Origin: Thermodesulfovibrionales bacterium
Lineage (GTDB): Bacteria; Nitrospirota; Thermodesulfovibrionia; Thermodesulfovibrionales; SM23-35
Length of the DNA stretch: 56,199 nucleotides
NCBI GenBank assembly: GCA_031082155.1
Contig: JAVHLL010000016.1
Span: 1-56,199 of the forward strand
Direction: 5' to 3'
Part shown: positions 44,362 through 51,418 of the stretch, piece after piece
How the letters are laid out: each line of letters starts with the position of its first letter
Position numbering within the stretch: the first letter of the stretch is position 1
The notes under the pieces: generated by a model
What the model was told of the DNA's origin: nothing
What the model saw: the letters and a program-made list of their open reading frames with translations, nothing else
Databases searched by the model: none
Position numbers and translations under genes: made by a program

Positions 44362-44471
44362 GTTGCCTCCTCTTTTGGCAAGTCTGTCCTTGTACCCCAA
44401 GAAATACAGACTCTGCTCGAATAATTTTTTTCACAACACCTGTACTCCTTCAACGCATTTTCCGGTTTCAT

Positions 44472-44558
44472 GTCATTCCCGCTTGTCGGGAATCTTTCTT
44501 TTTCCTTTTTCAGACCAGTATGTATCGCAAAGAGAGATTCCGGACGAGCCGGAATGAC
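44472..44558. repeat. Bipartite GTCATTCCCG hairpin element (87 bp)
   Basis: Left arm GTCATTCCCGCTTGTCGGGAATC is identical to that at 41860; right arm GATTCCGGACGAGCCGGAATGAC. The centre is 42 bp of unrelated sequence. Located in the acsE-acsD gap. Confidence 0.85.
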
Positions 44559-44643
44559 ATTACTGGGGCTTGGTCAAGTCCCGGAATTTTGAGACTATAC
44601 TCCGTATCACCTTCTCTCCGTTTGATCTCTGTTTGACTTAATG

Positions 44644-45426
44644 CTACATTTCGAGATATGAATGGGCATACAAAGTATTGCCCATGATCACATCAATCGT
44701 CTTCACTGTCGGTGCTACCTCATGCGGGTCCGCAATTATCGCAGTGAGCCCTTCGTACATCAGCAGAGCAAGAAAATGATTGTTCAGTATGGGACGAAGC
44801 GGTTTCGGGCAGCCATTCGAAATATTACTCAGGCCAACTACCGTCTTCATGGGTGGGTCGTTCAACTCCTGGAACATCTTTACTGCCTTTATAACTTTCA
44901 ACGCATGATCCTGTGATGTTGCGATCTGGAGGACAAGGGGATCGAGGTAAATGTCTTCGAGCGGCACACCATATTCCATAGCCCTAGCCATGATCTCGGC
45001 TGCTATCGCTGCCCGTTCCTCTGCATCTGCCGGAAGACCTCCTTTTCCGACAGTCAGTCCGATTATCCGGGCGTTGTGCCGGGCCGCGAGTTCGAGCATG
45101 GGAAAGCGTTCGGGGTCATTCGAAGTAGAATTGATGAGCGCTCTCCCCCATTCATTATTGTGCACCTTGAGCCCAGCCTCAATCGCCTGCCGGTTTGTTG
45201 TATCAAGACATATAGGGAGGGGAACAACTTCCTGTATTCCGGTGACCATCCATTGCATCAGGTCTTCGCCTCCGTCTTCAGCAGGCCCTATGTTTGCGTC
45301 GATCATGCCTGCGCCTGCCTTCCATTGCGAAAGCGCGATCTCCTGTATGGGAGCTTTGTCCTTTTTCATCATTGCCTCACGCACCCTCTTGGCGATGATA
45401 CTGAGCTTTTCCCCTATGATCAACAT
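44644..45426 (-). CDS. acsE: Methyltetrahydrofolate:corrinoid/iron-sulfur protein methyltransferase
   Basis: 260 residues, a pterin-binding TIM barrel. Moves the methyl group from methyl-tetrahydrofolate to Co(I) of AcsCD. Family pattern: IIGEKLSI at the N-terminus, GAGMIDANIGPAEDGGEDLMQWMV, LPICLDTTNRQAIEAGL, GRALINSTSNDPERFPMLELAARH, VGLSNISNGCPKPLR (the N-S-S/N-S-N type folate-binding residues), and a C-terminal NTLYAHSYLEM. AAAGGGG lies eight bases before the ATG. It is the first gene of the acs/nuo operon; the 287-bp divergent region with the lipoprotein gene contains a strong hairpin. Confidence 0.94.
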   Translation of the reverse strand: MLIIGEKLSIIAKRVREAMMKKDKAPIQEIALSQWKAGAGMIDANIGPAEDGGEDLMQWMVTGIQEVVPLPICLDTTNRQAIEAGLKVHNNEWGRALINSTSNDPERFPMLELAARHNARIIGLTVGKGGLPADAEERAAIAAEIMARAMEYGVPLEDIYLDPLVLQIATSQDHALKVIKAVKMFQELNDPPMKTVVGLSNISNGCPKPLRPILNNHFLALLMYEGLTAIIADPHEVAPTVKTIDVIMGNTLYAHSYLEM

Positions 45427-45455
45427 GTTCTGAACACCCCTTTCTTCTGACTATG

Positions 45456-45479
45456 AGGGGCGATCTGAAAATCGCCCCT
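45456..45479. promoter_or_regulatory. Nine-bp stem-loop in the acsE leader
   Basis: AGGGGCGAT-CTGAAA-ATCGCCCCT, followed by TTTTGTTG on the plus strand. For plus-strand transcription it looks like a terminator, but no plus-strand gene precedes it. On the minus strand it would lie 30-53 nt before the acsE start, in the leader of the acs operon. It may block read-through or act as a leader structure. Confidence 0.5.
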
Positions 45480-45645
45480 TTTGTTGCACCATTAATTGTC
45501 GTATGAAAAATACTAATCTACAGGTCTCAGAAATGTAACATATAAAATACCATATTTTTTCCTCCACGTAAAGAGTTTTTTTTAGCATAGGTTAAAACGT
45601 CTTGATTTTTCTTTTGCCGGGGGGTAAAATCTTATGAGTTTTATG

Positions 45646-45674
45646 TTGACAAACATAGTACGTTGTACTATCTT
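45646..45674 (+). promoter_or_regulatory. Sigma70-type promoter of the collagen-like lipoprotein
   Basis: A perfect -35 TTGACA (45646-45651), 17-base spacer, and TATCTT (45669-45674). The gene start is 40 bases downstream with AAGGAGGTGA in between. Confidence 0.7.
45655..45671. promoter_or_regulatory. Perfect palindrome (candidate operator) inside the promoter
   Basis: ATAGTAC-GTT-GTACTAT, a perfect 7-bp inverted repeat lying in the spacer and overlapping the first bases of the -10 element. Its position is typical of a repressor site or of a spacer-remodelling activator. The cognate regulator is not identified. Confidence 0.6.
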
Positions 45675-45713
45675 TACATGACATAAGATATATGGAAGGA
45701 GGTGAAAATTTAA

Positions 45714-45935
45714 ATGAAGAAGGTTATAGCATTAATTTTGTCTTTAATGTTACTGGTAGCATTTACCGTAGGCTGCAAGCCGGCTGAAACACCGAAAACG
45801 GAGGCTCCGGTTCCGGCTCCGGCTGAGCAGGCAGCGCCGGGAGCGCCGGGAGCGCCGGGAGCGCCGGGAGCGCCGGGAGCGCCGGGAGCGCCGGGAGAAC
45901 CGGGAGCGCCGGCTCCTGAAAAGCCAGCAAACTAG
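45714..45935 (+). CDS. Small lipoprotein with collagen-like Ala-Pro-Gly repeats
   Basis: A 73-residue precursor. Strong ribosome site (GGAAGGAGGTGA) and its own promoter and terminator, so a monocistronic, probably abundant message. Signal peptide MKKVIALILSLMLLVAFTVGC with lipobox FTVGC. The mature peptide is about 53 residues: KPAETPKTEAPVPAPAEQA, then seven APG triplets, one EPG, and APAPEKPAN. A proline/glycine triplet chain on a lipid anchor would form a rigid rod or collagen-like helix; hydroxylation is not expected in bacteria. The DNA repeats are in phase and nearly perfect, so the copy number can change without frameshift. Function unknown. Confidence 0.85.
   Translation: MKKVIALILSLMLLVAFTVGCKPAETPKTEAPVPAPAEQAAPGAPGAPGAPGAPGAPGAPGEPGAPAPEKPAN
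45834..45905. repeat. Nine-bp tandem repeat (GCGCCGGGA)
   Basis: Seven perfect copies (45834-45896) and one variant GAACCGGGA (45897-45905), in frame as Ala-Pro-Gly. Perfect identity at the DNA level indicates recent expansion. Confidence 0.95.
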
Positions 45936-45946
45936 TTTGTTTATAG

Positions 45947-45989
45947 ATTCAGGGGGTGGATGTTTTCCATCCCCTGAATTTGCTTTTTT
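45947..45989 (+). terminator. Rho-independent terminator after the collagen-like lipoprotein
   Basis: A 14-bp stem (ATTCAGGGGGTGGA and TCCATCCCCTGAAT, one G-T pair) with a short T-rich loop, followed by TTGCTTTTTT. Starts 12 bases after the stop codon. Confidence 0.9.
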
Positions 45990-46032
45990 CAGGCAAACCT
46001 GGTATATTTTACATAGTGTTTTCTCGATCGTG

Positions 46033-46062
46033 AAGAGTGGGTCATCCCACTCTTTTATTTTA
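46033..46062 (+). terminator. Hairpin with T-run upstream of rimP (terminator or attenuator)
   Basis: AAGAGTGGG-TCAT-CCCACTCTT followed by TTATTTTAT. It lies 46 bases before the preferred rimP start, so it could end upstream transcription or attenuate the rimP-nusA-recG message. Confidence 0.6.
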
Positions 46063-46099
46063 TAAGGATATTGCGTATTCCGGTACGCTTACAGGTATT

Positions 46100-46555
46100 A
46101 TGGCTTACGATATCAGGCAGAAGTTGCTGGAAATGGCTCAACAGATAGCGTTGAGTCAGGGAGTGGGAATAGCGGACATAGAACTGCTGGGGAAGGGGAA
46201 AATATTGCTCAGGGTTTTTCTTGAGAAGGAAAACGGCATTACGCTCAACGACTGTGAACGGTTCAGCAAGAGCTTCGGGGCACTTATGGACGTCGAGAGC
46301 TCCTTGCCCGGTTCCTATACTATTGAAGTTTCCTCTCCCGGCCTTGACAAACCGCTCAGGACGATAAAGGATTTCGAAAACAACAAGGGCAAACTCGCCC
46401 GGATTGTTACTGCGGAAAAGATAGAAAACCAGAACTTCTTGCTTGGACGCATAGTAGAGGTACGTGACACGATTATACGGATACAGATAAAAGACCATGA
46501 AATCGATATCCCTTTTCATATGATCACAAAAGCGAGGCTGGAGATAGAACTGTAA
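46100..46555 (+). CDS. rimP: Ribosome maturation factor RimP
   Basis: 151 residues from the ATG at 46100; the frame extends upstream to 46037 through the hairpin with a T-run, so the later start is preferred although its ribosome site (CAGG) is weak. RimP pattern: LLRVFLEKENGITLNDCERFSKSFGALMD, SLPGSYTIEVSSPGLDKPL and a C-terminal SH3-like domain. Acts in 30S subunit maturation. Its stop overlaps the nusA start (TAATG), the conserved rimP-nusA arrangement. Confidence 0.93.
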   Translation: MAYDIRQKLLEMAQQIALSQGVGIADIELLGKGKILLRVFLEKENGITLNDCERFSKSFGALMDVESSLPGSYTIEVSSPGLDKPLRTIKDFENNKGKLARIVTAEKIENQNFLLGRIVEVRDTIIRIQIKDHEIDIPFHMITKARLEIEL

Positions 46556-47643
46556 TGTCAAAAGAACTCTGCTACGTCATCGACCAGATAAGCAGGGAGA
46601 AAGGCATCTCGAGAGAAGTCCTTATCGAGACCCTTCGCTCCGCCCTCCTCTCTGCCACGCGGAGAAAATTCAGCGGGAGGACGAATATCGACCTTCTGAT
46701 CGATCCTAAGACATGCGATATCAATGCATTCGAAATAAAGAATATCGTTGCGACCGTTACGAATAAAGACGAGGAGATCTCTCGCGAAGATGCGCGGAAG
46801 ATAACTCCCGATGCGCTGGAGGGAGAAACAATAAACATTCCTCTCGACCTTCACGATTTCAGCAGAATGGCGGCACAGACTGCCAAGCAGGTTATTTTCC
46901 AGAAGGTACGGGAAGCCGAGCGCGATGTGATCTACAGTGAGTTCAAGGACAAAGTAGGCCAGATTGTGAGCGGAGTGGTAATGAGAAAGGAAAGAGGTAT
47001 ATATTTCCTGAACCTCGGCAAAACCGAAGCGCTTCTCCCTGTCAAGGAGACTCTCCCGAATGAAAGCCTTAAGCGGGGCGACAATGTCCGGGTCTATATA
47101 GAAGAGGTCAAAGTCACCTCAAAGGGGCCCGTCATCCTGGTAACCCGTACAAGCCCGCAGTTCGTTGCTTCGCTTTTCAGCATGGAAGTCCCGGAGATCA
47201 ACGACGGTCTCGTCGTCATTCAGAATATCGTCAGAGAGCCCGGAGAACGGACGAAACTGGCGGTATATTCGAAAAATCCGTCAATCGACCCCGTAGGCGC
47301 GTGCGTCGGCATGAAAGGCACCCGTGTCCAGTCCATTGTTCGGGAATTGAGAGGAGAACGGATAGATATAGTCCCCTGGACCGAGGACCCCAGACAGCTT
47401 GTGTCAAGGGCATTGAGCCCCGCTGTCGTGGACAGGATAGGGATCAATGAAGAAACCAAGACAGCCATGGTGGTTGTCAACGACCTGCAGCTTTCCCTTG
47501 CAATCGGGAAAAAAGGCCAGAATGTCAGACTCGCGATGAAACTCACCGGCTGGGACATCGACATCATGAGCGAAACAGAATACTCGAAAATACGAATAGA
47601 AGAAGCGGACAAGACTTTTTCCTCTCCTTCTACGGATGGATAA
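46555..47643 (+). CDS. nusA: Transcription termination/antitermination protein NusA
   Basis: 362 residues, the compact form without the C-terminal acidic repeats of Escherichia coli NusA. N-terminal RNA-polymerase-binding domain (1-125, ISREKGISREVLIETLRSALLSA), S1 domain (about 130-200, GQIVSGVVMRKERGIYFLNLG), then KH1 and KH2 (DPVGACVGMKGTRVQSIVREL, LAIGKKGQNVRLAMKLTGW). The last eight bases overlap the recG start. In most bacteria nusA is followed by infB; here it is followed by recG. Confidence 0.95.
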   Translation: MSKELCYVIDQISREKGISREVLIETLRSALLSATRRKFSGRTNIDLLIDPKTCDINAFEIKNIVATVTNKDEEISREDARKITPDALEGETINIPLDLHDFSRMAAQTAKQVIFQKVREAERDVIYSEFKDKVGQIVSGVVMRKERGIYFLNLGKTEALLPVKETLPNESLKRGDNVRVYIEEVKVTSKGPVILVTRTSPQFVASLFSMEVPEINDGLVVIQNIVREPGERTKLAVYSKNPSIDPVGACVGMKGTRVQSIVRELRGERIDIVPWTEDPRQLVSRALSPAVVDRIGINEETKTAMVVVNDLQLSLAIGKKGQNVRLAMKLTGWDIDIMSETEYSKIRIEEADKTFSSPSTDG

Positions 47644-49723
47644 AGACCTCTCAGAATTTCCAATACAGTACATCAAGGGTGTAGGACCACAGCGAGCAAG
47701 ACTCCTTAACCGCATCGGCATCAGATCAGCAAAAGACGCCCTCTCTTACCTTCCCTACCGGTACGAAGACCGGAGCACGATAAAAAAGATCAGCACCCTG
47801 AGTTACGGCAGGATGGAAACAGCGGCAGGGAAGATCATTTCTGCGGAAGTAATCAGAGTTCCGGGGAGGAACCTGCGGATATTCGAACTCGTCCTCAACG
47901 ACGGGAGCGGTCTTTTAAAGGGGAAGTGGTTTAACCAGCCTTTCATGAAAAAAAACTTTCGGGTCGGACAGGAAGTGCTTTTTTCCGGCGTGATCAAAAG
48001 AAACCCTTACTGGGGCGGGTTCGAGATTGACAACCCCGAATTTGAGATTATCCACGACGGGGATGATGCGCATATCCACACCGGGAGAATAGTGCCCGTA
48101 TACAGAGTTACCAATGGTTTGAGCGTCAGACAGATGCGGTCAATAATGTTCACGGTAGTGCAGACATGTATGAGCGGGGTCCATGACTGTCTGCCCTCCG
48201 AGATCCTGCAAAAATACGGGCTGTCCGGACTCCCGGAAAGCACCATGAATGTCCATTTCCCCGTGGAAAATACCAACATCGACCTCCTGAACCGCGGACT
48301 CAGTGATTTCCACAGAAGGCTCTCTTTCGACGAACTCTTCATGCTTGAACTCGGTCTTGCCGTGATAAAGAGGGGGAGTGTATCCGAGAGGGGCATCTCG
48401 TTCAAGCCCGGGGGCAGGCTGCTCGCAAAGCTTACCGGTTCGCTTCCCTTTACCCTGACACAGGCGCAGGAAAGAGTGTTCAACGACATCAGCAAAGACA
48501 TGAACAGTCCTCAACCGATGAGCAGACTTCTCCAGGGAGACGTGGGGTGCGGCAAGACCATTGTTGCGCTTATGGCAATGACGGTTGCGGCAGAATGCGG
48601 CTATCAATCGGCGCTGATGGCTCCTACCGAAATACTGGCGGAACAGCATTATATCACTATTCGCCCTGCCCTCGAACATCTTGGATTGAAAGTCTGTCTC
48701 CTCACCGGGAGCAGGAAAGAAAAGCCGCTCGACGTCATTACTTCGGGAGAGGCGGACATTGTCATCGGCACCCATGCATTGATACAGGAAGGGGTCGTGT
48801 TCAAAAACCTGGGGATCGCGGTCATAGATGAGCAGCACCGGTTCGGCGTCATGCAGCGCGCGCTCCTCAGGAAAAAGGCGAAAAACCCTGACGTGCTCGT
48901 AATGACCGCCACGCCGATACCAAGGACACTTGCAATGACTGTCTACGGAGACCTTGATTATTCAGTCATTGATGAACTCCCCCCGGACAGAAAACCGGTA
49001 ACAACCCGCTCGTTCAATGCATCACAGAAAGAGCAGATCTATACGTTCATCAGGGATGAAGTGAGAAACGGGAGGCAGGTCTATATCGTGTATCCGCTCA
49101 TCGAGGAATCAGAAAAAACAGACCTCAGGTCGGCAATACTCGGCAAAGAAGCATTCGAGAAAGTATTCCCCGAATTCAGGATCGGACTGCTTCATGGCAG
49201 GATGAAGACACCGGAACGCGAGGAGGTCATGACGTCCTTCAAAGAGGGCGGCCTCGATATCCTCGTAAGCACCACAGTCATAGAAGTCGGGGTTGACGTG
49301 CCAAATGCGACGCTTATGATTATAATACATGCAGAGAGGTTCGGGCTCTCGCAGCTCCACCAGTTGAGGGGGAGGATCGGGAGAGGGACCCATCAGTCTC
49401 ATTGTATACTTGTTGTGTATAAGCCATATACCGACGAAGCGAGGAGAAGGATAGACATCATGGTGAAGACTCACGACGGATTCAGGATAGCGGAAGAAGA
49501 CCTGGATATACGGGGGCCAGGCGAATTCTTCGGCACCCGCCAGTCCGGTATGCCCGATCTCAGGATAGCAAATATAGTACGGGACGGCCTGCTGCTCAAT
49601 GATGCGAGAAGAGAGGCCTTTGCTCTTATCGAGAAAGACCCCGGTCTGGAGGGATATCCGCTCCTGCGAAGATCTCTCGAAACCTTCTGGAAAGGCAAGA
49701 TCGAGCTTTTCAAGACCGGATGA
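47636..49723 (+). CDS. recG: ATP-dependent DNA helicase RecG
   Basis: 695 residues. The N-terminal wedge/OB domain (IQYIKGVGPQRARLLNRIGI; about 1-230) binds branched DNA. Helicase motifs follow: Q-motif LTQAQERVF, Walker A LLQGDVGCGKTIVAL, DEQH box (VIDEQHRFGVMQR), MTATPIPRTL, and motifs IV-VI (GLLHGRMKTPEREEVM, LVSTTVIEVGVDVPNA, QLRGRIGRGTHQS). Reverses stalled forks and processes Holliday junctions. Normal length. Overlaps nusA by eight bases, so translation is likely coupled. Confidence 0.96.
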   Translation: MDKDLSEFPIQYIKGVGPQRARLLNRIGIRSAKDALSYLPYRYEDRSTIKKISTLSYGRMETAAGKIISAEVIRVPGRNLRIFELVLNDGSGLLKGKWFNQPFMKKNFRVGQEVLFSGVIKRNPYWGGFEIDNPEFEIIHDGDDAHIHTGRIVPVYRVTNGLSVRQMRSIMFTVVQTCMSGVHDCLPSEILQKYGLSGLPESTMNVHFPVENTNIDLLNRGLSDFHRRLSFDELFMLELGLAVIKRGSVSERGISFKPGGRLLAKLTGSLPFTLTQAQERVFNDISKDMNSPQPMSRLLQGDVGCGKTIVALMAMTVAAECGYQSALMAPTEILAEQHYITIRPALEHLGLKVCLLTGSRKEKPLDVITSGEADIVIGTHALIQEGVVFKNLGIAVIDEQHRFGVMQRALLRKKAKNPDVLVMTATPIPRTLAMTVYGDLDYSVIDELPPDRKPVTTRSFNASQKEQIYTFIRDEVRNGRQVYIVYPLIEESEKTDLRSAILGKEAFEKVFPEFRIGLLHGRMKTPEREEVMTSFKEGGLDILVSTTVIEVGVDVPNATLMIIIHAERFGLSQLHQLRGRIGRGTHQSHCILVVYKPYTDEARRRIDIMVKTHDGFRIAEEDLDIRGPGEFFGTRQSGMPDLRIANIVRDGLLLNDARREAFALIEKDPGLEGYPLLRRSLETFWKGKIELFKTG

Positions 49724-49730
49724 GGGACCT

Positions 49731-50045
49731 GTGTACAAGAGAATAAAAGAAAATTTCGACAACGGGCTGATGAAGCTGAAATGGTTTTCGCATATCCTTT
49801 CGGACAGGATGAAGATCGAACTGTCTGTCTTCAAATTACTCTACCAGGCTGAGCAGAGGGAGAAGAACAAGGAAGATCTTATGAAGACCATCGGCGAGCG
49901 GATGCTGGAACTGAAAGACCACTCCGAGAAATCCATCCTTAAAGACAGGGTTATTGCGGACGCAATGAACGAAATAGAAAAAATCAATCAGGAAATCGAA
50001 GAGATAAAAAAACAGGCGTCGGAAATCAGCAGCACAGGTAATTAG
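49731..50045 (+). CDS. Small coiled-coil protein of unknown function
   Basis: 104 residues from a GTG at 49731, seven bases after the recG stop with GAGGGA just before it; an open frame further upstream lies inside recG and is a shadow. Highly charged helical sequence: YKRIKENFDNGLMKLKWFSHILSDRMKIELSVFKLL, then heptad-like KIELSVFKLLYQAEQREKNKED and EIEKINQEIEEIKKQASEI. No signal peptide. Probably the fourth gene of the rimP-nusA-recG unit. Family not recognised. Confidence 0.7.
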   Translation: MYKRIKENFDNGLMKLKWFSHILSDRMKIELSVFKLLYQAEQREKNKEDLMKTIGERMLELKDHSEKSILKDRVIADAMNEIEKINQEIEEIKKQASEISSTGN

Positions 50046-50191
50046 TGTCTGTCTATGAACTCAGGTTTTGTCATCCTCCGGCTTGACCGGGGGATCCAGT
50101 CCCGAAAGCTTTCGGGATGAAAACACTGGATTCCCGCCTTCGCGAGAATGACGAATTTTTATCAGAATCGTACTTTATACACAGACACTAA
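50042..50191. mobile_element. 150-bp MITE-like element with perfect 11-bp terminal inverted repeats
   Basis: TTAGTGTCTGT (50042-50052) and ACAGACACTAA (50181-50191) are perfect inverted ends. Inside lies a bipartite GTCAT...ATGAC hairpin unit (50070-50152) with a central TCCCGAAAGCTTTCGGGA palindrome. No coding capacity. A second copy of the left 33 bp begins immediately after at 50192. Confidence 0.8.
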
Positions 50192-50219
50192 TTAGTGTCT
50201 ATCTATGAACTCAGGTTTT

Positions 50220-50588
50220 GTCATTCCCCGACCTGATCGGGGAATCCAGGTTTTCAGGAGTATCTTTTGGTCAATAAAAATTACTTCGTATATATACTGG
50301 CAAGCAAACAAAACGGCACTTTGTATATTGGAGTGACCTCTAATTTGTTTAAAAGGGTTTGGGAACATAAAGAAAAACTGGTTGAAGGTTTTACGAAAAA
50401 ATATGATATCGACAAACTTGTATATTATGAACAATTCCATGATGCTGAATATGCCATCAGGAGAGAAAAACAATTGAAAAAATATAATCGCGGATGGAAA
50501 ATGGATCTTATTGAGAAGTCAAATCCAGCTTGGAAGGATTTGTATAAAGAATTACTATCTGGATTCCCCGATCAAGTCGGGGAATGAC
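50220..50588 (+). mobile_element. GIY-YIG gene bracketed by 30-bp inverted hairpin repeats
   Basis: The left arm (50220-50249) and the complement of the right arm (50559-50588) agree at 29 of 30 positions; each arm is itself a hairpin around TTCCCCGA...TCGGGGAA. The arms nearly match the left arm of the gene-less 68-bp element at 16237-16304. The GIY-YIG stop codon lies within the right arm. Confidence 0.6.
50267..50587 (+). CDS. GIY-YIG nuclease domain protein
   Basis: A 106-residue single-domain GIY-YIG nuclease (UPF0213/YhbQ-like size). TTG start at 50267 with CAGGAG six bases upstream. Motifs: YFVYILASKQNGTLYIGVT (the Y-V-Y and Y-I-G core), NLFKRVWEHK with the catalytic Arg, and E in the RREKQLKKYNR region. 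Endonuclease activity on DNA is expected from the family. The C-terminal LLSGFPDQVGE is encoded by the right inverted repeat, so the terminal residues come from the repeat. Codon use is AT-richer than recG or pilD, as expected for an acquired gene. Confidence 0.88.
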   Translation: MVNKNYFVYILASKQNGTLYIGVTSNLFKRVWEHKEKLVEGFTKKYDIDKLVYYEQFHDAEYAIRREKQLKKYNRGWKMDLIEKSNPAWKDLYKELLSGFPDQVGE

Positions 50589-50637
50589 AGGAACAGCTCT
50601 TAAAAAGTTTCCAGATCAATTGAAACTAATAACATAA

Positions 50638-51414
50638 ATGAATAACATAATTCTTTATTTATTTACCTTTCTTGTCGGCTCTGCGGTCGGTTCGTTTCTG
50701 AATGTCTGCATCTACCGGATGCCGAGGAATATCTCGATCATATTCCCCGCCTCCCGGTGTCCGTCATGCAATACCCCGATAAACCCTTTGGATAATATAC
50801 CGGTCCTCAGCTATATCCTCCTTGGCGGGAAATGCAGGGTCTGCAAAGCAAAGATCGCATTCCGGTATCCTCTCGTCGAATTTCTCAATGCATCATTGTA
50901 CGTAATTGTTGTTTGGAGATACGGTCTCAACTGGGACGCGGTTGTATACTGCATTTTTTGTTCCGCACTCGTCGTCATCACTTTTATAGACCTGGATTTC
51001 CAGATCATCCCCGACAAGATCACCCTCCCAGGTATACCTGTTGCGCTTATCGCCGGCGCGTTCCTGCTGCCCGACCCTTTCACGCGATATTCTGCTCTCG
51101 GCGTCAAGGATTCGGTCATCGGATTTCTTGCCGGAGGCGGTCTTTTTTATCTTATCGCCCTGGTCAGCAGGGGTGGAATGGGGGGAGGAGACATCAAAAT
51201 GATGGCCATGGTCGGTTCTCTTACGGGATGGAAATCCGTGCTCCTCACGACATTTCTCGGCAGTCTCACGGGCTCCCTTGTCGGCATCTTTCTCATGATC
51301 TTCAAGGGCAAGGGAAGAAAGACAAAAATCCCCTTCGGACCCTTTCTTGCGCTCGGCTCTCTCATAACCCTCTTTTGGGGGCAGGAAATCCTTTCCTGGT
51401 ACCTCCGGCGGTGA
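50638..51414 (+). CDS. pilD: Type IV prepilin peptidase / N-methyltransferase
   Basis: 258 residues, integral membrane. N-terminal methyltransferase part with GSFLNVCIYRMPR and a zinc site of two CxxC pairs (CPSC and CRVC), then the A24 aspartic protease with catalytic Asp in FIDLDFQIIPD and in GGGDIK. Seven or so hydrophobic helices follow the usual pattern. Cleaves and methylates type IV pilins and pseudopilins at the inner membrane. No pilin genes are in the window. Ends five bases before the histidine kinase start, so probably co-transcribed with it. Confidence 0.94.
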   Translation: MNNIILYLFTFLVGSAVGSFLNVCIYRMPRNISIIFPASRCPSCNTPINPLDNIPVLSYILLGGKCRVCKAKIAFRYPLVEFLNASLYVIVVWRYGLNWDAVVYCIFCSALVVITFIDLDFQIIPDKITLPGIPVALIAGAFLLPDPFTRYSALGVKDSVIGFLAGGGLFYLIALVSRGGMGGGDIKMMAMVGSLTGWKSVLLTTFLGSLTGSLVGIFLMIFKGKGRKTKIPFGPFLALGSLITLFWGQEILSWYLRR

Positions 51415-51418
51415 TACC

